NCBI RefSeq assembly: GCF_031458235.1 | Contig: NZ_JAVDYB010000001.1 | Coordinates: forward strand, 3,493,001 to 3,557,000 | Source of the DNA: Catenuloplanes atrovinosus | GTDB taxonomy: Bacteria; Actinomycetota; Actinomycetes; Mycobacteriales; Micromonosporaceae | DNA length: 64,000 nucleotides | Direction: 5' to 3' | Shown: positions 1-7,605 of the stretch, piece by piece | Layout of the letters: the number at the start of each line of letters is the position of its first letter | How positions within the stretch are numbered: the stretch's first letter is position 1 | Translations under genes and position numbers: made by a program | Notes under the pieces: model-generated | Seen by the model: the letters and a program-made list of their open reading frames with translations, nothing else | The model's database searches: none | Told to the model about the DNA's origin: nothing

Positions 1-124
1 ACCCGCTGCGCTGATCGGCCTTGCCACATCGATCGAGCCGAATCTATGCTCTCAGGAATGCGCTTTCCAGCAGGACAGCGGTGTGGCGCCGGTGCACTTC
101 TCGACCATGAAGGTGAGAACACGG

Positions 125-1324
125 ATGAAACGGTCAACAGCCCTCCGATGGGTGACCGGAAGTGCCATCGCGGCGGTCGGCGCCGCGGTCATGCTGTCGC
201 TGCCCCAGGCCTGGGCCGCGGACGGCAACCTGAGCCTCGGCGGCGGCGCCGACGGCTCCAGCAAGGCCGGCGGCACCAGCTACGGCAACGTCAAGGACGG
301 CAGCACTAGCACGTACTGGTCGCCGAGCGGCGCGACCGGCTACGTGTCGGTCAAGTGGAGCAGCGCCACCTCGGTCAACCGGGTCGTCATCCAGCAGGCG
401 TCCGGCGGCGGGTCGATCACCGGGTGGCGGCTGCTCAACGCGGACAGCGGCGCCGTGCTCGCCAGCGGCAGCGGCAGCCCGGGCACCATCTCCTTCGCCG
501 CCACCTCGCTGAAGAAGGTCACGCTGGACATCACCGGCGCGTCGAGCGCGCCACGGATCGCCGAGTTCGAGACGTACTCCGGCGGCGGCTCCACACCGAC
601 GACCGCCCCGACCACCGGCGGCCCGGTGCCGACGCCCACGGGCGGCGCCGGCACCCCGACCGGCGCGTGGCCGTCCTCGGCCGGCTCGGTGTCGATCTCC
701 GGCACGGTCAGCGTGTCCGGCACGTTCGACGGCGGGATGAAGACCTACTGCTGCATCGGCGACGGCGGGCAGAGCGAGTCCCAGGACCCGATGTTCTCCA
801 TCGCGAACGGCGGCACGCTGCAGAACGTCATCCTCGGCTCCCCCGCCGGTGACGGCGTGCACTGCGAGGGCACCTGCACACTGCGCAACGTCTGGTGGAA
901 CGACATCGGCGAGGACGCCGCCACGTTCAAGGGCACCGGCGGCGGCACCTCGTACGTGATCGGCGGCGGCGCCCGGTCCGGCAGCGACAAGACGTTCCAG
1001 CACAACGGCAACGGCACCGTGAGCATCAGCGGCTTCTACCTCAAGGGCTCCGGCAAGCTGTACCGGGCCTGCGGCAACTGCTCGACCTCGCATCAGCGGC
1101 ACGTGAGAATCGACAACGTGCTGCTGGACGACATCGACATGGTCGCCGGCATCAACAGCAACTGGGGCGACACCGCCACCATCACCCGGGTCACGCTGGT
1201 CGGCTCGGCCACGGTGTGCGGCAAGTACCAGGGCGTCAGCAAGGGCAACGAGCCCTCCTACCTCGGCGAGGGCTGGAACGACGCCAACTGCAAGGTCAAC
1301 CGCAGCGACATCACCTATCGATAG
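125..1324 (+). CDS. secreted pectate lyase, PL3 family, with N-terminal discoidin-like domain
   Basis: Secreted 399-residue enzyme predicted to cleave polygalacturonate by beta-elimination outside the cell. Residues 1-31 form a signal peptide (basic KRS, hydrophobic core, cleavage after AWA). Residues about 33-145 form a discoidin/F5-8C-like carbohydrate-binding domain. A Thr/Pro/Gly linker leads to a parallel beta-helix lyase domain (about 180-399) with the PL3 hallmarks DGVHCEGTCTLRNVWW and GEDAATFKG and several cysteine pairs. I chose the ATG at 125 because AAGGTGAG lies 7 nt upstream; in-frame starts at 107 and 83 are possible and only lengthen the basic N-region. It stands alone, is followed by a strong hairpin, and probably serves plant-polymer degradation together with the secreted dehydrogenase at 17.6 kb. 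Family assignment is firm; substrate is inferred. Confidence 0.9.
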   Translation: MKRSTALRWVTGSAIAAVGAAVMLSLPQAWAADGNLSLGGGADGSSKAGGTSYGNVKDGSTSTYWSPSGATGYVSVKWSSATSVNRVVIQQASGGGSITGWRLLNADSGAVLASGSGSPGTISFAATSLKKVTLDITGASSAPRIAEFETYSGGGSTPTTAPTTGGPVPTPTGGAGTPTGAWPSSAGSVSISGTVSVSGTFDGGMKTYCCIGDGGQSESQDPMFSIANGGTLQNVILGSPAGDGVHCEGTCTLRNVWWNDIGEDAATFKGTGGGTSYVIGGGARSGSDKTFQHNGNGTVSISGFYLKGSGKLYRACGNCSTSHQRHVRIDNVLLDDIDMVAGINSNWGDTATITRVTLVGSATVCGKYQGVSKGNEPSYLGEGWNDANCKVNRSDITYR

Positions 1325-1337
1325 GCACGGCACACCC

Positions 1338-1369
1338 GGGCCGGCCACCCACGACGGGGTGGCCGGCCC
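1338..1369 (+). terminator. hairpin terminator after pectate lyase
   Basis: A 13-bp perfect stem, GGGCCGGCCACCC (1338-1350) with GGGTGGCCGGCCC (1357-1369), and a 6-nt loop start 14 nt after the lyase stop codon. There is no T-tract, as is common for actinomycete terminators. Confidence 0.75.
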
Positions 1370-1401
1370 GCGCCTCTGGGGGATTGCCCCGCCCACGTAC
1401 G

Positions 1402-1773
1402 ATGACGTCCGTGAATGGGCCGTTCGAGGTGTCGATCCGGGTCGACGACCAGCCGTCTCTCTACCGCTGGCTGACGCTCGATCCCGACGTGCGGCGCCAC
1501 GCCACGGTCACGCTGCCGTCCGCGCCGCCGCGCCCCGGCGGGATGGGCGGCGCCCTCGACGTCATCAACGTGGTTCTCGGCAACGGCATCGCGCTGAGCA
1601 GCCTGCTCGTCGCGGTGTCCGCGTGGCGGGAGTCCCGGCCCCGGCCGCCGGTGACCCGGATCGAGCGCGGCGACGTCAGCATCACCATCGAGGACGCCTC
1701 GCCGGAGACCGTGCGCCGGATCGTCGACGCGCTCGGCGACCCGCCGGCGGAGCCGGGCGATGGCGCTCTCTGA
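1402..1773 (+). CDS. EACC1-type effector-associated constant component (small TM protein)
   Basis: A 123-residue protein. An N-terminal segment (SLYRWLTLDPDVR) precedes a hydrophobic stretch at about residues 50-70 with the pattern MGGALDVINVVLGNG and then SLLVAVSAWRESRPRPP. A basic segment and a beta-rich tail (GDVSITIEDASPETVRRIVDALG) follow. This matches the small constant component EACC1 described next to variable effectors in actinobacterial NTP-dependent conflict systems; its biochemical role there is unknown, possibly membrane tethering or adaptor. Its last 14 nt overlap the start of the caspase gene, so the two are translationally coupled. The ATG at 1402 and the GTG at 1411 are both possible starts. 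The identification is from memory of the family pattern. Confidence 0.75.
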   Translation: MTSVNGPFEVSIRVDDQPSLYRWLTLDPDVRRHATVTLPSAPPRPGGMGGALDVINVVLGNGIALSSLLVAVSAWRESRPRPPVTRIERGDVSITIEDASPETVRRIVDALGDPPAEPGDGAL

Positions 1774-3940
1774 TCCTGGCGCCTCCCGCGCCGTCCTGAT
1801 CGGCGTCCACTCCTACGCCCGGATGCCGGACCTGCCCGCGGTCGCGCGCAACCTGGCCGATCTGCGCGCGGCGCTCACCGACCACCGGACCTGGGGACTG
1901 CCCGACGGACATTGCCGCGTCGTCGCTGCGCCGCGCGACGCGGAGGCGATCCTCGACGCCGTGACCAAGGCGGGAGAGCAGGCGACGGACACGCTGCTCG
2001 TCTACTACGCCGGCCACGGCCTCACCGACCCGCACAGCGACGAGTTGCACCTGACGCTGCCCGGCTCCAACCCCCAGTTCAGCGCGACGGCGCTGCGGTA
2101 CGACGATCTTCGGCGGGCGATCCGGAACCCGCTGGTCCGCGCGCGCCGCACGGTGGTGATCCTGGACTGCTGCTACAGCGGGCGCGCGCTCGACGGCGGC
2201 ATGGGCGCCACCCCCACCACCGAGCAGACCGTGACCGAGGGCAGCCACGTGCTGACCGCCGCCGGTCCGACCAGGAGGGCCTGGTCACCGCCGGGTGAGC
2301 GGCACACCGCCTTCACCGGGGAGCTCATCCGGGCGCTCACCAACGGCATTCCCGACGGGCCCGAGTTGCTGAGCACCGATGTCGTCTACCGCCATGTCCA
2401 CACGGAACTGCGGGCGAAGGGCCGTCCGGAGCCGCAACAGGCGAACCGTAACGCCGGCGGCGACATCGTCATCGCCCGCAACCGCGCCGTACCCGGCGCG
2501 CCGCCACCGCCGCCGCCGCCGTGGTGGCGGCGGATCCGGTTCCCGGCCCGCACGCCGATCTCACTGGCCGTGGTGGTGGCGCTGGCGGCAGTGACCGCGA
2601 TCGCCTGGCGGCTGTGGGACGGAGCCCGCGCGCCGGACACCGCGCTGCCGGACACCGTGCACGCCTGCCGGGCCGCCGGGACGGTGCCGCCCGGCGCCGC
2701 TGCCGCCTACGGCTGCCGCTACCACGACGGCCGTCCCACCGCCGTGGCCGTCTACCCGAACTCGGCCGCGCTCGACACCGCCTACGACACGGTGCGCGAC
2801 GGCGCCCGGGGCGTCCGGAGCACCGGCGACTGCACGACGGAGGAGGACGCCGAGCACCGCTATCCGGTCACCGGCACCGCGGCCGGCCGCGTGCTGTGCA
2901 CCAGCTGCGCCGACGGCACCAGCATCGTGTGGACCGACGACGACACGCTCGCGCTGCTCCGCATCGACGCGCCGGCCACGGAGCGGGTGGCGCTCCGGGA
3001 GTCCTGGAACCGGATGGTGGCGTCGCCGCCCGCGTTCCCGTCCCCCGCCGAGAAGAAGCTGATCGGCATGGGTGTCGGCACCGGGTGCAAACGGGCCGGC
3101 ATCAGTGAGCTGGACGACTTCCCTGGCGCGATCGCCGCAGTCGCCTGCATCGGCGAGCGCGGCCAGCCCGCCACCTACTTCCAGTTCGAGTCGCTGGCGG
3201 GGCTGCAGCGGGCGATGACCGACCACCTGCCCGGCGACGGCGACCTCGCCGTCGAGAGCTGCTCCGGCGGCGAGGAGCCGGACTACACCGGCGGCCGACG
3301 GTACGACGTACGCAGCGTCTACCTCGGAGTGGTGCTGTGCTATGCCGCCGTCGACGGCAACCACATCGTCGAGTGGAGCGTCGAGCCCTTACTCGTCGCC
3401 GGACGCATCGCGGGCAGCGTGGCCGCGTCTCTGGTCGACTGGTGGACGAGTTACCGGGCCCCGCCGACCGAGCTGGTCGTGCAGACGCTCAATCGTCAGG
3501 TCGGGTTCCCGAACGAGGCCGAGAAGGCGCTGCTGGCCCTGATCCCCGAGCCGTCCAGGAAGGACTGCATGCGCCCGTCGGAGGAGTTCAAGGGACAGCA
3601 CGTCGGAGGGTATGCCGTGTCCGCGGCCGTGGTGTGCCGGGCCGGCACAGGACCGCCGATCATCTTCTATTACCAGTTCACGAACAAGAAGGACCTCACC
3701 GAGAACTACGCCCCGGACGCCGGACCGGACGGCGACTGCACCGCCTCCGACACCGCGGTCACCGGCGAATCGGCCTACTCACGCGGCGGCACCACCGGCC
3801 GGCTGCGATGCGAGGATCAGGACGGCAGCCTGGCCCGGTTCTGGACCGACGAGCGGCGGCTCATCTTCGGGCTCGCGTTCCAGGGCAGAGACGCCAAAGT
3901 CATGGCGGAGTGGTGGGAGCACGACGCGGGCCCGCTCTGA
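1760..3940 (+). CDS. caspase-like (C14) protease with TM anchor and three extracytoplasmic repeats
   Basis: A 726-residue protein. Residues 10-240 are a caspase/metacaspase-fold peptidase with catalytic His86 in YYAGHG and Cys138 in LDCCYSG. A proline run (about 247-254) leads to one TM helix (about 266-286), which places the protease in the cytoplasm. The remaining 440 residues lie outside and contain three divergent repeats (about 297-420, 430-555, 575-726), each Cys-rich and ending in a beta-strand with Trp. Similar repeats occur outside the membrane in some actinobacterial kinases and may sense something. Coupled to the upstream EACC1 gene. Known EACC1-caspase pairs are predicted to be regulated suicide or defence modules; triggering by the outer repeats is inference. 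Both catalytic residues are intact. Confidence 0.85.
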   Translation: MALSDPGASRAVLIGVHSYARMPDLPAVARNLADLRAALTDHRTWGLPDGHCRVVAAPRDAEAILDAVTKAGEQATDTLLVYYAGHGLTDPHSDELHLTLPGSNPQFSATALRYDDLRRAIRNPLVRARRTVVILDCCYSGRALDGGMGATPTTEQTVTEGSHVLTAAGPTRRAWSPPGERHTAFTGELIRALTNGIPDGPELLSTDVVYRHVHTELRAKGRPEPQQANRNAGGDIVIARNRAVPGAPPPPPPPWWRRIRFPARTPISLAVVVALAAVTAIAWRLWDGARAPDTALPDTVHACRAAGTVPPGAAAAYGCRYHDGRPTAVAVYPNSAALDTAYDTVRDGARGVRSTGDCTTEEDAEHRYPVTGTAAGRVLCTSCADGTSIVWTDDDTLALLRIDAPATERVALRESWNRMVASPPAFPSPAEKKLIGMGVGTGCKRAGISELDDFPGAIAAVACIGERGQPATYFQFESLAGLQRAMTDHLPGDGDLAVESCSGGEEPDYTGGRRYDVRSVYLGVVLCYAAVDGNHIVEWSVEPLLVAGRIAGSVAASLVDWWTSYRAPPTELVVQTLNRQVGFPNEAEKALLALIPEPSRKDCMRPSEEFKGQHVGGYAVSAAVVCRAGTGPPIIFYYQFTNKKDLTENYAPDAGPDGDCTASDTAVTGESAYSRGGTTGRLRCEDQDGSLARFWTDERRLIFGLAFQGRDAKVMAEWWEHDAGPL

Positions 3941-3946
3941 GGCCGC

Positions 3947-4378
3947 TCACCCGCGGACCGTGCCACTCACCTCCAGCGTGCCCGTCCCGCTGCCCGAGCC
4001 CTCGGTCCGCCCGGTCACCGCGCCGTCGAAGATCGCGATGAGTTCGGCGTATCCGCCGCGGTGCGTCAACGTCAGATTCCACCGGTGCTGCCTGCCGTCC
4101 GCCGGAACCTCCACGGTCTTCCGCCACGGCAGCGACACGGACTCCTCGGTGCTGCTCTCGCCGTCCAGTTCGTACACGATCGACACGACCTCGGCGTCAC
4201 CCTCGGCGCTGAACACCAGGTTGTGCGGCGCCTGCACCGCGACCGAGGTGGTCACCGGCGCCGGCGCCGATGCCGGCGCTGACACCGGCGCCGGCGGCTC
4301 CCGGTCCACGCCTCCCCCGCCGCAGCCGGCGACGAGGACGGTCAACAGCACGCCGATCCCGTACCCAAGAGGTCGCAT
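3947..4378 (-). CDS. MmpS-like lipoprotein
   Basis: A 143-residue lipoprotein. The signal peptide ends in the lipobox LVAGC, so the mature protein starts at Cys19 and is anchored to the outer face of the membrane. An Ala/Pro linker leads to a single beta-sandwich of about 90 residues with the pattern HNLVFSAEGDAEVVSIVYE, then SLPWRKTVEVP. This is the fold and motif of MmpS-type transport accessory proteins, but no MmpL-type transporter is adjacent. Its stop lies 6 nt from the stop of the convergent caspase gene, with no hairpin between them. Family call moderate; partner unknown. Confidence 0.65.
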   Translation of the reverse strand: MRPLGYGIGVLLTVLVAGCGGGGVDREPPAPVSAPASAPAPVTTSVAVQAPHNLVFSAEGDAEVVSIVYELDGESSTEESVSLPWRKTVEVPADGRQHRWNLTLTHRGGYAELIAIFDGAVTGRTEGSGSGTGTLEVSGTVRG

Positions 4379-4591
4379 CCCGCGACTGTAGAACCGGGCC
4401 TCACCGGCATTGGCTCCGTTCGCGAGTTTCGCGCTCTGGCGCGAACTTCGTGATCGATCTTGACTCGCGGGCCGCCAGCCGCCGTCCTTCCGGCTTCCCC
4501 GCTGGCATGATCTTCCTGCGAGAGGCTTCGTGCGGGCCGGCCGAGATCGAGCCGGACCGGGAAGACGCTAAGCGCGAGCGACTCGGTTTGG

Positions 4592-5275
4592 TCAGCGGGT
4601 CGCCCGGCGGCGGTCGACGGCGAAAAGGAAGAGCCAGAGCCAGCCGACGGACACGCACAGCCGCTGCCAGAGTCCTGCGGCGGAGGTCCACGGGGCGACG
4701 CCGGAGAAGCCCATCGTCGCGAAGGCGAACAGCACAGCGAACGCCACCGAACTCAGAGCCGAGTAGGCGGCGAACCAGATCGATCCGCGACGCGCGAACG
4801 CGACGCTCGCGGTCAGCATGGCAAGGGCCAGCGCGGTGAAGCCGGGCAGCGAGAATGCGAGATCGTGCAGTTGTCCGTGCCAGGTGGCCGGAGTCGCGGC
4901 CGTCGGGTAGCCCCCCACGGGGTCGGTGGGAAAAACGCCCGCGCCGATCAGCCCGATGCCCCATATCGCCACGAGCGGCGGCACGACCAGCGAACCGGGC
5001 CCGGGGCGCAGACTGCGCCGCAGACCGATCGAGAACAGGACCACCAGCAGGCCGGCGGCGATGAAGGCGGTCACCTGCCGCCAGCCCTGCGGTCCCAGAG
5101 CGAGCGAGCTGACCGGATGCCGGAGCGGGGAGTATCCGCCGCCGCGGAGCGCGCCTTCCGCGAGGAACATCGCGGTGAACAGAGGACCGGCGACAAGACC
5201 GGCGATGAGCAGTCGGCTGGGGCGGGAAGGTGGCCGCTCAGGAGCGGCCGCCGGCACGGCGGTCAGCAGCGTCAT
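4592..5275 (-). CDS. DUF998 family integral membrane protein
   Basis: A 227-residue polytopic protein with about six TM segments. It has the DUF998 layout: an N-terminal helix, then SPLRHPVSSLALGPQGW, GAGVFPTDP after TM3, and a final W-rich helix before a short basic tail (DRRRATR). The function of the family is not established. The start codon sits one base from a perfect 20-bp palindrome that also contains the AAGG Shine-Dalgarno element, so expression is probably repressor-controlled through two operators (see 5277-5323). No candidate regulator gene is adjacent; the cognate repressor presumably lies elsewhere. Confidence 0.75.
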   Translation of the reverse strand: MTLLTAVPAAAPERPPSRPSRLLIAGLVAGPLFTAMFLAEGALRGGGYSPLRHPVSSLALGPQGWRQVTAFIAAGLLVVLFSIGLRRSLRPGPGSLVVPPLVAIWGIGLIGAGVFPTDPVGGYPTAATPATWHGQLHDLAFSLPGFTALALAMLTASVAFARRGSIWFAAYSALSSVAFAVLFAFATMGFSGVAPWTSAAGLWQRLCVSVGWLWLFLFAVDRRRATR

Positions 5276-5276
5276 G

Positions 5277-5323
5277 CTGTCAACCTTAGTTGACAGCTAC
5301 TCCGGTCGTCAACTTAGGTTGAC
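5277..5323 (-). promoter_or_regulatory. twin palindromic operators upstream of the DUF998 gene
   Basis: CTGTCAACCTTAGTTGACAG at 5277-5296 is a GTCAAC-N4-GTTGAC palindrome. GTCAACTTAGGTTGAC at 5308-5323 is a second copy centred 29 bp further upstream, close to three helical turns. The proximal copy overlaps the ribosome-binding site of the gene starting at 5275. Likely bound by a dimeric repressor; class unknown. Confidence 0.7.
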
Positions 5324-5364
5324 AGCCGTCACCGCCAGGGCGATCAGGTCTCCCCATCGAGGGA

Positions 5365-6096
5365 CTAGGCGTGGGTGAGCATGAAGGCCAGCAGGAAGCC
5401 CGCGCAGGTGATGATGCCGACCAGCGGGCCGGAGTATTTCACGGCCACCGGGACCATCGTGTCGGCCAGCATGGTCAGGATCGCGCCGGCGGCGAAGGCC
5501 TGCACGACCGCGACCGTGGCCGGGCCGGCGCCGCCGAGCAGCAGGTAGCCCAGGGCGGCGGCCACGGCGCAGACGACGGTCACGCCGCACCAGAGGGAGA
5601 GGATCCAGCGTGCCGAACGGCCGGAGGCGCGCAGGCCGACGGCGGCGGAGAGTGACTCGGGCACGTTGGACAGGAACACCCCGGCGACCACCGCCACGCT
5701 GACCGTGCCGCCGCCGAGCAGCGAGACGCCGATCGCGGCCGACTCCGGGATGCCGTCCAGCATCGCGCCCAGCACCAGGGCGAGCGCGGCGCCCCCGGCG
5801 TTCGCCGCCGGATGCTTGCGCCGGTCACCGCCGCGCCGGTCGACGATCGCGTCCCCGGCGAAGAACGTCAGCGCACCGGCCAGGATGCCGATCCCGACCG
5901 GAACCGCGCCCGCCTCGGTGAACGCCTCCTCGACCAGGTCGAACGAGACCGTCGAGATCAGCACGCCGGCCCCGAACGCCATGACCACGCCGACCACCCG
6001 CTCCGGCACCGGCCGCACCAGCCCCAGCACGGCCCCGAGGACGAGCGCGAAACCGCCGACGAACCCCCAGAACGCAGCCTCCAGCACCGCGCCCAT
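5365..6096 (-). CDS. ZIP-family-like metal transporter
   Basis: A 243-residue integral membrane protein with eight predicted TM segments and ZIP/ZupT topology, including a short basic cytoplasmic loop (DRRGGDRRKHP) between TM3 and TM4. TM4 and TM5 carry DGIPES (Asp114-Ser119) and NVPES (Asn144-Ser148), aligning with the HNxPEG and HExPxG metal motifs of ZIP proteins. The histidines are replaced here by Asp and Asn while both Pro-Glu pairs remain, so substrate or direction may differ from classical Zn/Fe/Mn uptake. I chose the ATG at 6096 (MGAVLEAAFWG); an upstream in-frame extension lacks membrane character. Monocistronic. Confidence 0.75.
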   Translation of the reverse strand: MGAVLEAAFWGFVGGFALVLGAVLGLVRPVPERVVGVVMAFGAGVLISTVSFDLVEEAFTEAGAVPVGIGILAGALTFFAGDAIVDRRGGDRRKHPAANAGGAALALVLGAMLDGIPESAAIGVSLLGGGTVSVAVVAGVFLSNVPESLSAAVGLRASGRSARWILSLWCGVTVVCAVAAALGYLLLGGAGPATVAVVQAFAAGAILTMLADTMVPVAVKYSGPLVGIITCAGFLLAFMLTHA

Positions 6097-6493
6097 GCTA
6101 GTCCGGCGTTCCGTCGCCCGCCGATCGACGCCGTCGAAGACCATGAAGGCCAGCTGCCCGCTTCCGGCGTGGTGGCGGTCCGCATGCTCCCGCGGGCACC
6201 GGTCGTCGCTAGCGCTCCTCCCTGCCGGTCCCGCGGCTGGTCGCGCCAAGAAGCGGGCGGCCGGCAACGTTTCGGGCCGCCCGGCCTGTCCGGCGGGAAC
6301 GTCACCCGCGCGACAGAACTCGACCGGCGGCGGACCTCGCGCGCTCTCCCCGGCCACGCCGGAACCGGCTCCGTCGCCGCGAGCGGAGCGGAGCGCCAGC
6401 GGAGTCGAAGCCCGCGGCGAGGTTGGCCCGCGGGAGCGTGCGGGACTCAGCCACGCCGGAAGCGGGAAGATCGGAAAGCGGGAGAAGGAAACG
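6097..6493. other. intergenic leader region of the ZIP-like gene
   Basis: About 400 nt without a convincing gene. It contains a hairpin GGGCGGCC (6255-6262) / GGCCGCCC (6275-6282) in the likely 5' leader of the ZIP-like gene. I do not recognise a known riboswitch class or a clear -10/-35 pair. Confidence 0.4.
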
Positions 6494-6530
6494 GGTCCAG
6501 GCGTCCCTCCCGCACCGGGACGCCTGGACC
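6494..6530 (-). terminator. hairpin terminator after SARP regulator
   Basis: A 14-bp perfect stem, GGTCCAGGCGTCCC (6494-6507) with GGGACGCCTGGACC (6517-6530), and a 9-nt loop, 16 nt past the stop of the minus-strand regulator at 6547. Confidence 0.8.
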
Positions 6531-6546
6531 GTGATCGGGAGGACGG

Positions 6547-7425
6547 TTAGAGGCCGGTCCTTCGGCGGTGGCGGCGTGGGCGCAGTGGGGCGGCGACGCC
6601 GCCGGGGCGCTGGCTGCCGGATCGAGGGATCGGGGTGCGTGGGGTGGTGGCGGCCGGGTGGACGGCCGGGAGCACCAGGTCCGGGTCGGCGGCGAGGATG
6701 CGGCGGTGGGCGGACTGGAGGCCGGCTCCCGGGTCGATGCCGAGTTCGTCCGCGAGGAGCAGGCGGACGTCCTGGTAGACGGCGAGCGCGTCGGCCTGGC
6801 GGCCGGCCTGGTAGAGCGCGAGCATCAGCAGTTCGTGGACGCGTTCGCGGAGCGGGTGCTCGTCGGCGAGCGCGACCAGTTCCGGGATCGCCTCCTCGGC
6901 GTGGCCGAGGTCGACCTCGGCGGCCAGCAGGTCGATGCGGGCGGCCAGCATCTGCTGTTCGAGGCGGGTGCGCTGGGCGTCGGCGTACGGGCCGCCGGCG
7001 CCGGAGAGCGGCCGGCCGCGGTGCAGGGCGACGGCGGCGCGCAGCGCGTCGGCGGTGGCCTCCGGGTCCCCGCGGCGGCGGGCCTCGCGGGCCTCGGCCA
7101 CGTGCGCATGGAAAACGGTTACATCGGTGGCCTCACGATCGACCGGCAGCGCGTAGCCGCCGCCGACGGAGACGATGGTGGCGGCGTCACGCAGCAGCGT
7201 GCGCAGCCGGGACAGGTAGGTGCGCACCGTGTTGATGGCGCTGCGTGGCGGCTCGTCCCCCCAGACGGCCGCGACGAGCTCGTCGACGGTGACCATGGCG
7301 CCCTCGCGCAGCAGCAGCGCGGCCAGCACGGTGCGCTGCTGCGGTGAACCGAGCGGCAGCTCGGTGGCGCCGTCCCAGGCCCGAACCGGCCCGAGCAGCG
7401 CGAAACGTATCCCCCCGGATGTCAT
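6547..7425 (-). CDS. SARP-family transcriptional regulator (winged helix + BTAD, no NB-ARC)
   Basis: A 292-residue regulator. Residues 5-95 form an OmpR/PhoB-type winged helix (FALLGPVRAWDG, LGSPQQRTVLAALLLREG, SAINTVRTYLSRLR). Residues 100-245 form the bacterial transcriptional activator domain with TPR-like helices ending in LGIDPGAGLQSAHRRIL. The protein then stops in a Pro/Arg/Gly-rich tail instead of continuing into NB-ARC as its two large paralogues at 8.8-14.4 kb do. Start ATG 7425 agrees with the beginning of the fold. It is divergent from the acyl-CoA ligase gene (180-nt gap), so it may control that gene or a nearby secondary-metabolite remnant. SARP proteins usually activate biosynthetic clusters. 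Confidence 0.85.
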   Translation of the reverse strand: MTSGGIRFALLGPVRAWDGATELPLGSPQQRTVLAALLLREGAMVTVDELVAAVWGDEPPRSAINTVRTYLSRLRTLLRDAATIVSVGGGYALPVDREATDVTVFHAHVAEAREARRRGDPEATADALRAAVALHRGRPLSGAGGPYADAQRTRLEQQMLAARIDLLAAEVDLGHAEEAIPELVALADEHPLRERVHELLMLALYQAGRQADALAVYQDVRLLLADELGIDPGAGLQSAHRRILAADPDLVLPAVHPAATTPRTPIPRSGSQRPGGVAAPLRPRRHRRRTGL

Positions 7426-7605
7426 GCCTCTACATCCCCCCACAACGTCTGTACGGTCAACGCCCACCGGTAGTCCGGTGGACGATATGAACGCTAGAAG
7501 GATGGACAGGTCAACCACTGAGCAAATTCTGAACGCGCCGCTCAGCGCGCTCCGATCATTGCGGCGTCATGCGATCGTCGATCCCGCGGTGGTGGTTTGA
7601 GGGTC

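Noticed and set aside
1-124. Upstream coding sequence at the left edge
   Set aside because: No frame with good codon pattern or domain enters from the left; only the upstream region of the pectate lyase gene is present.
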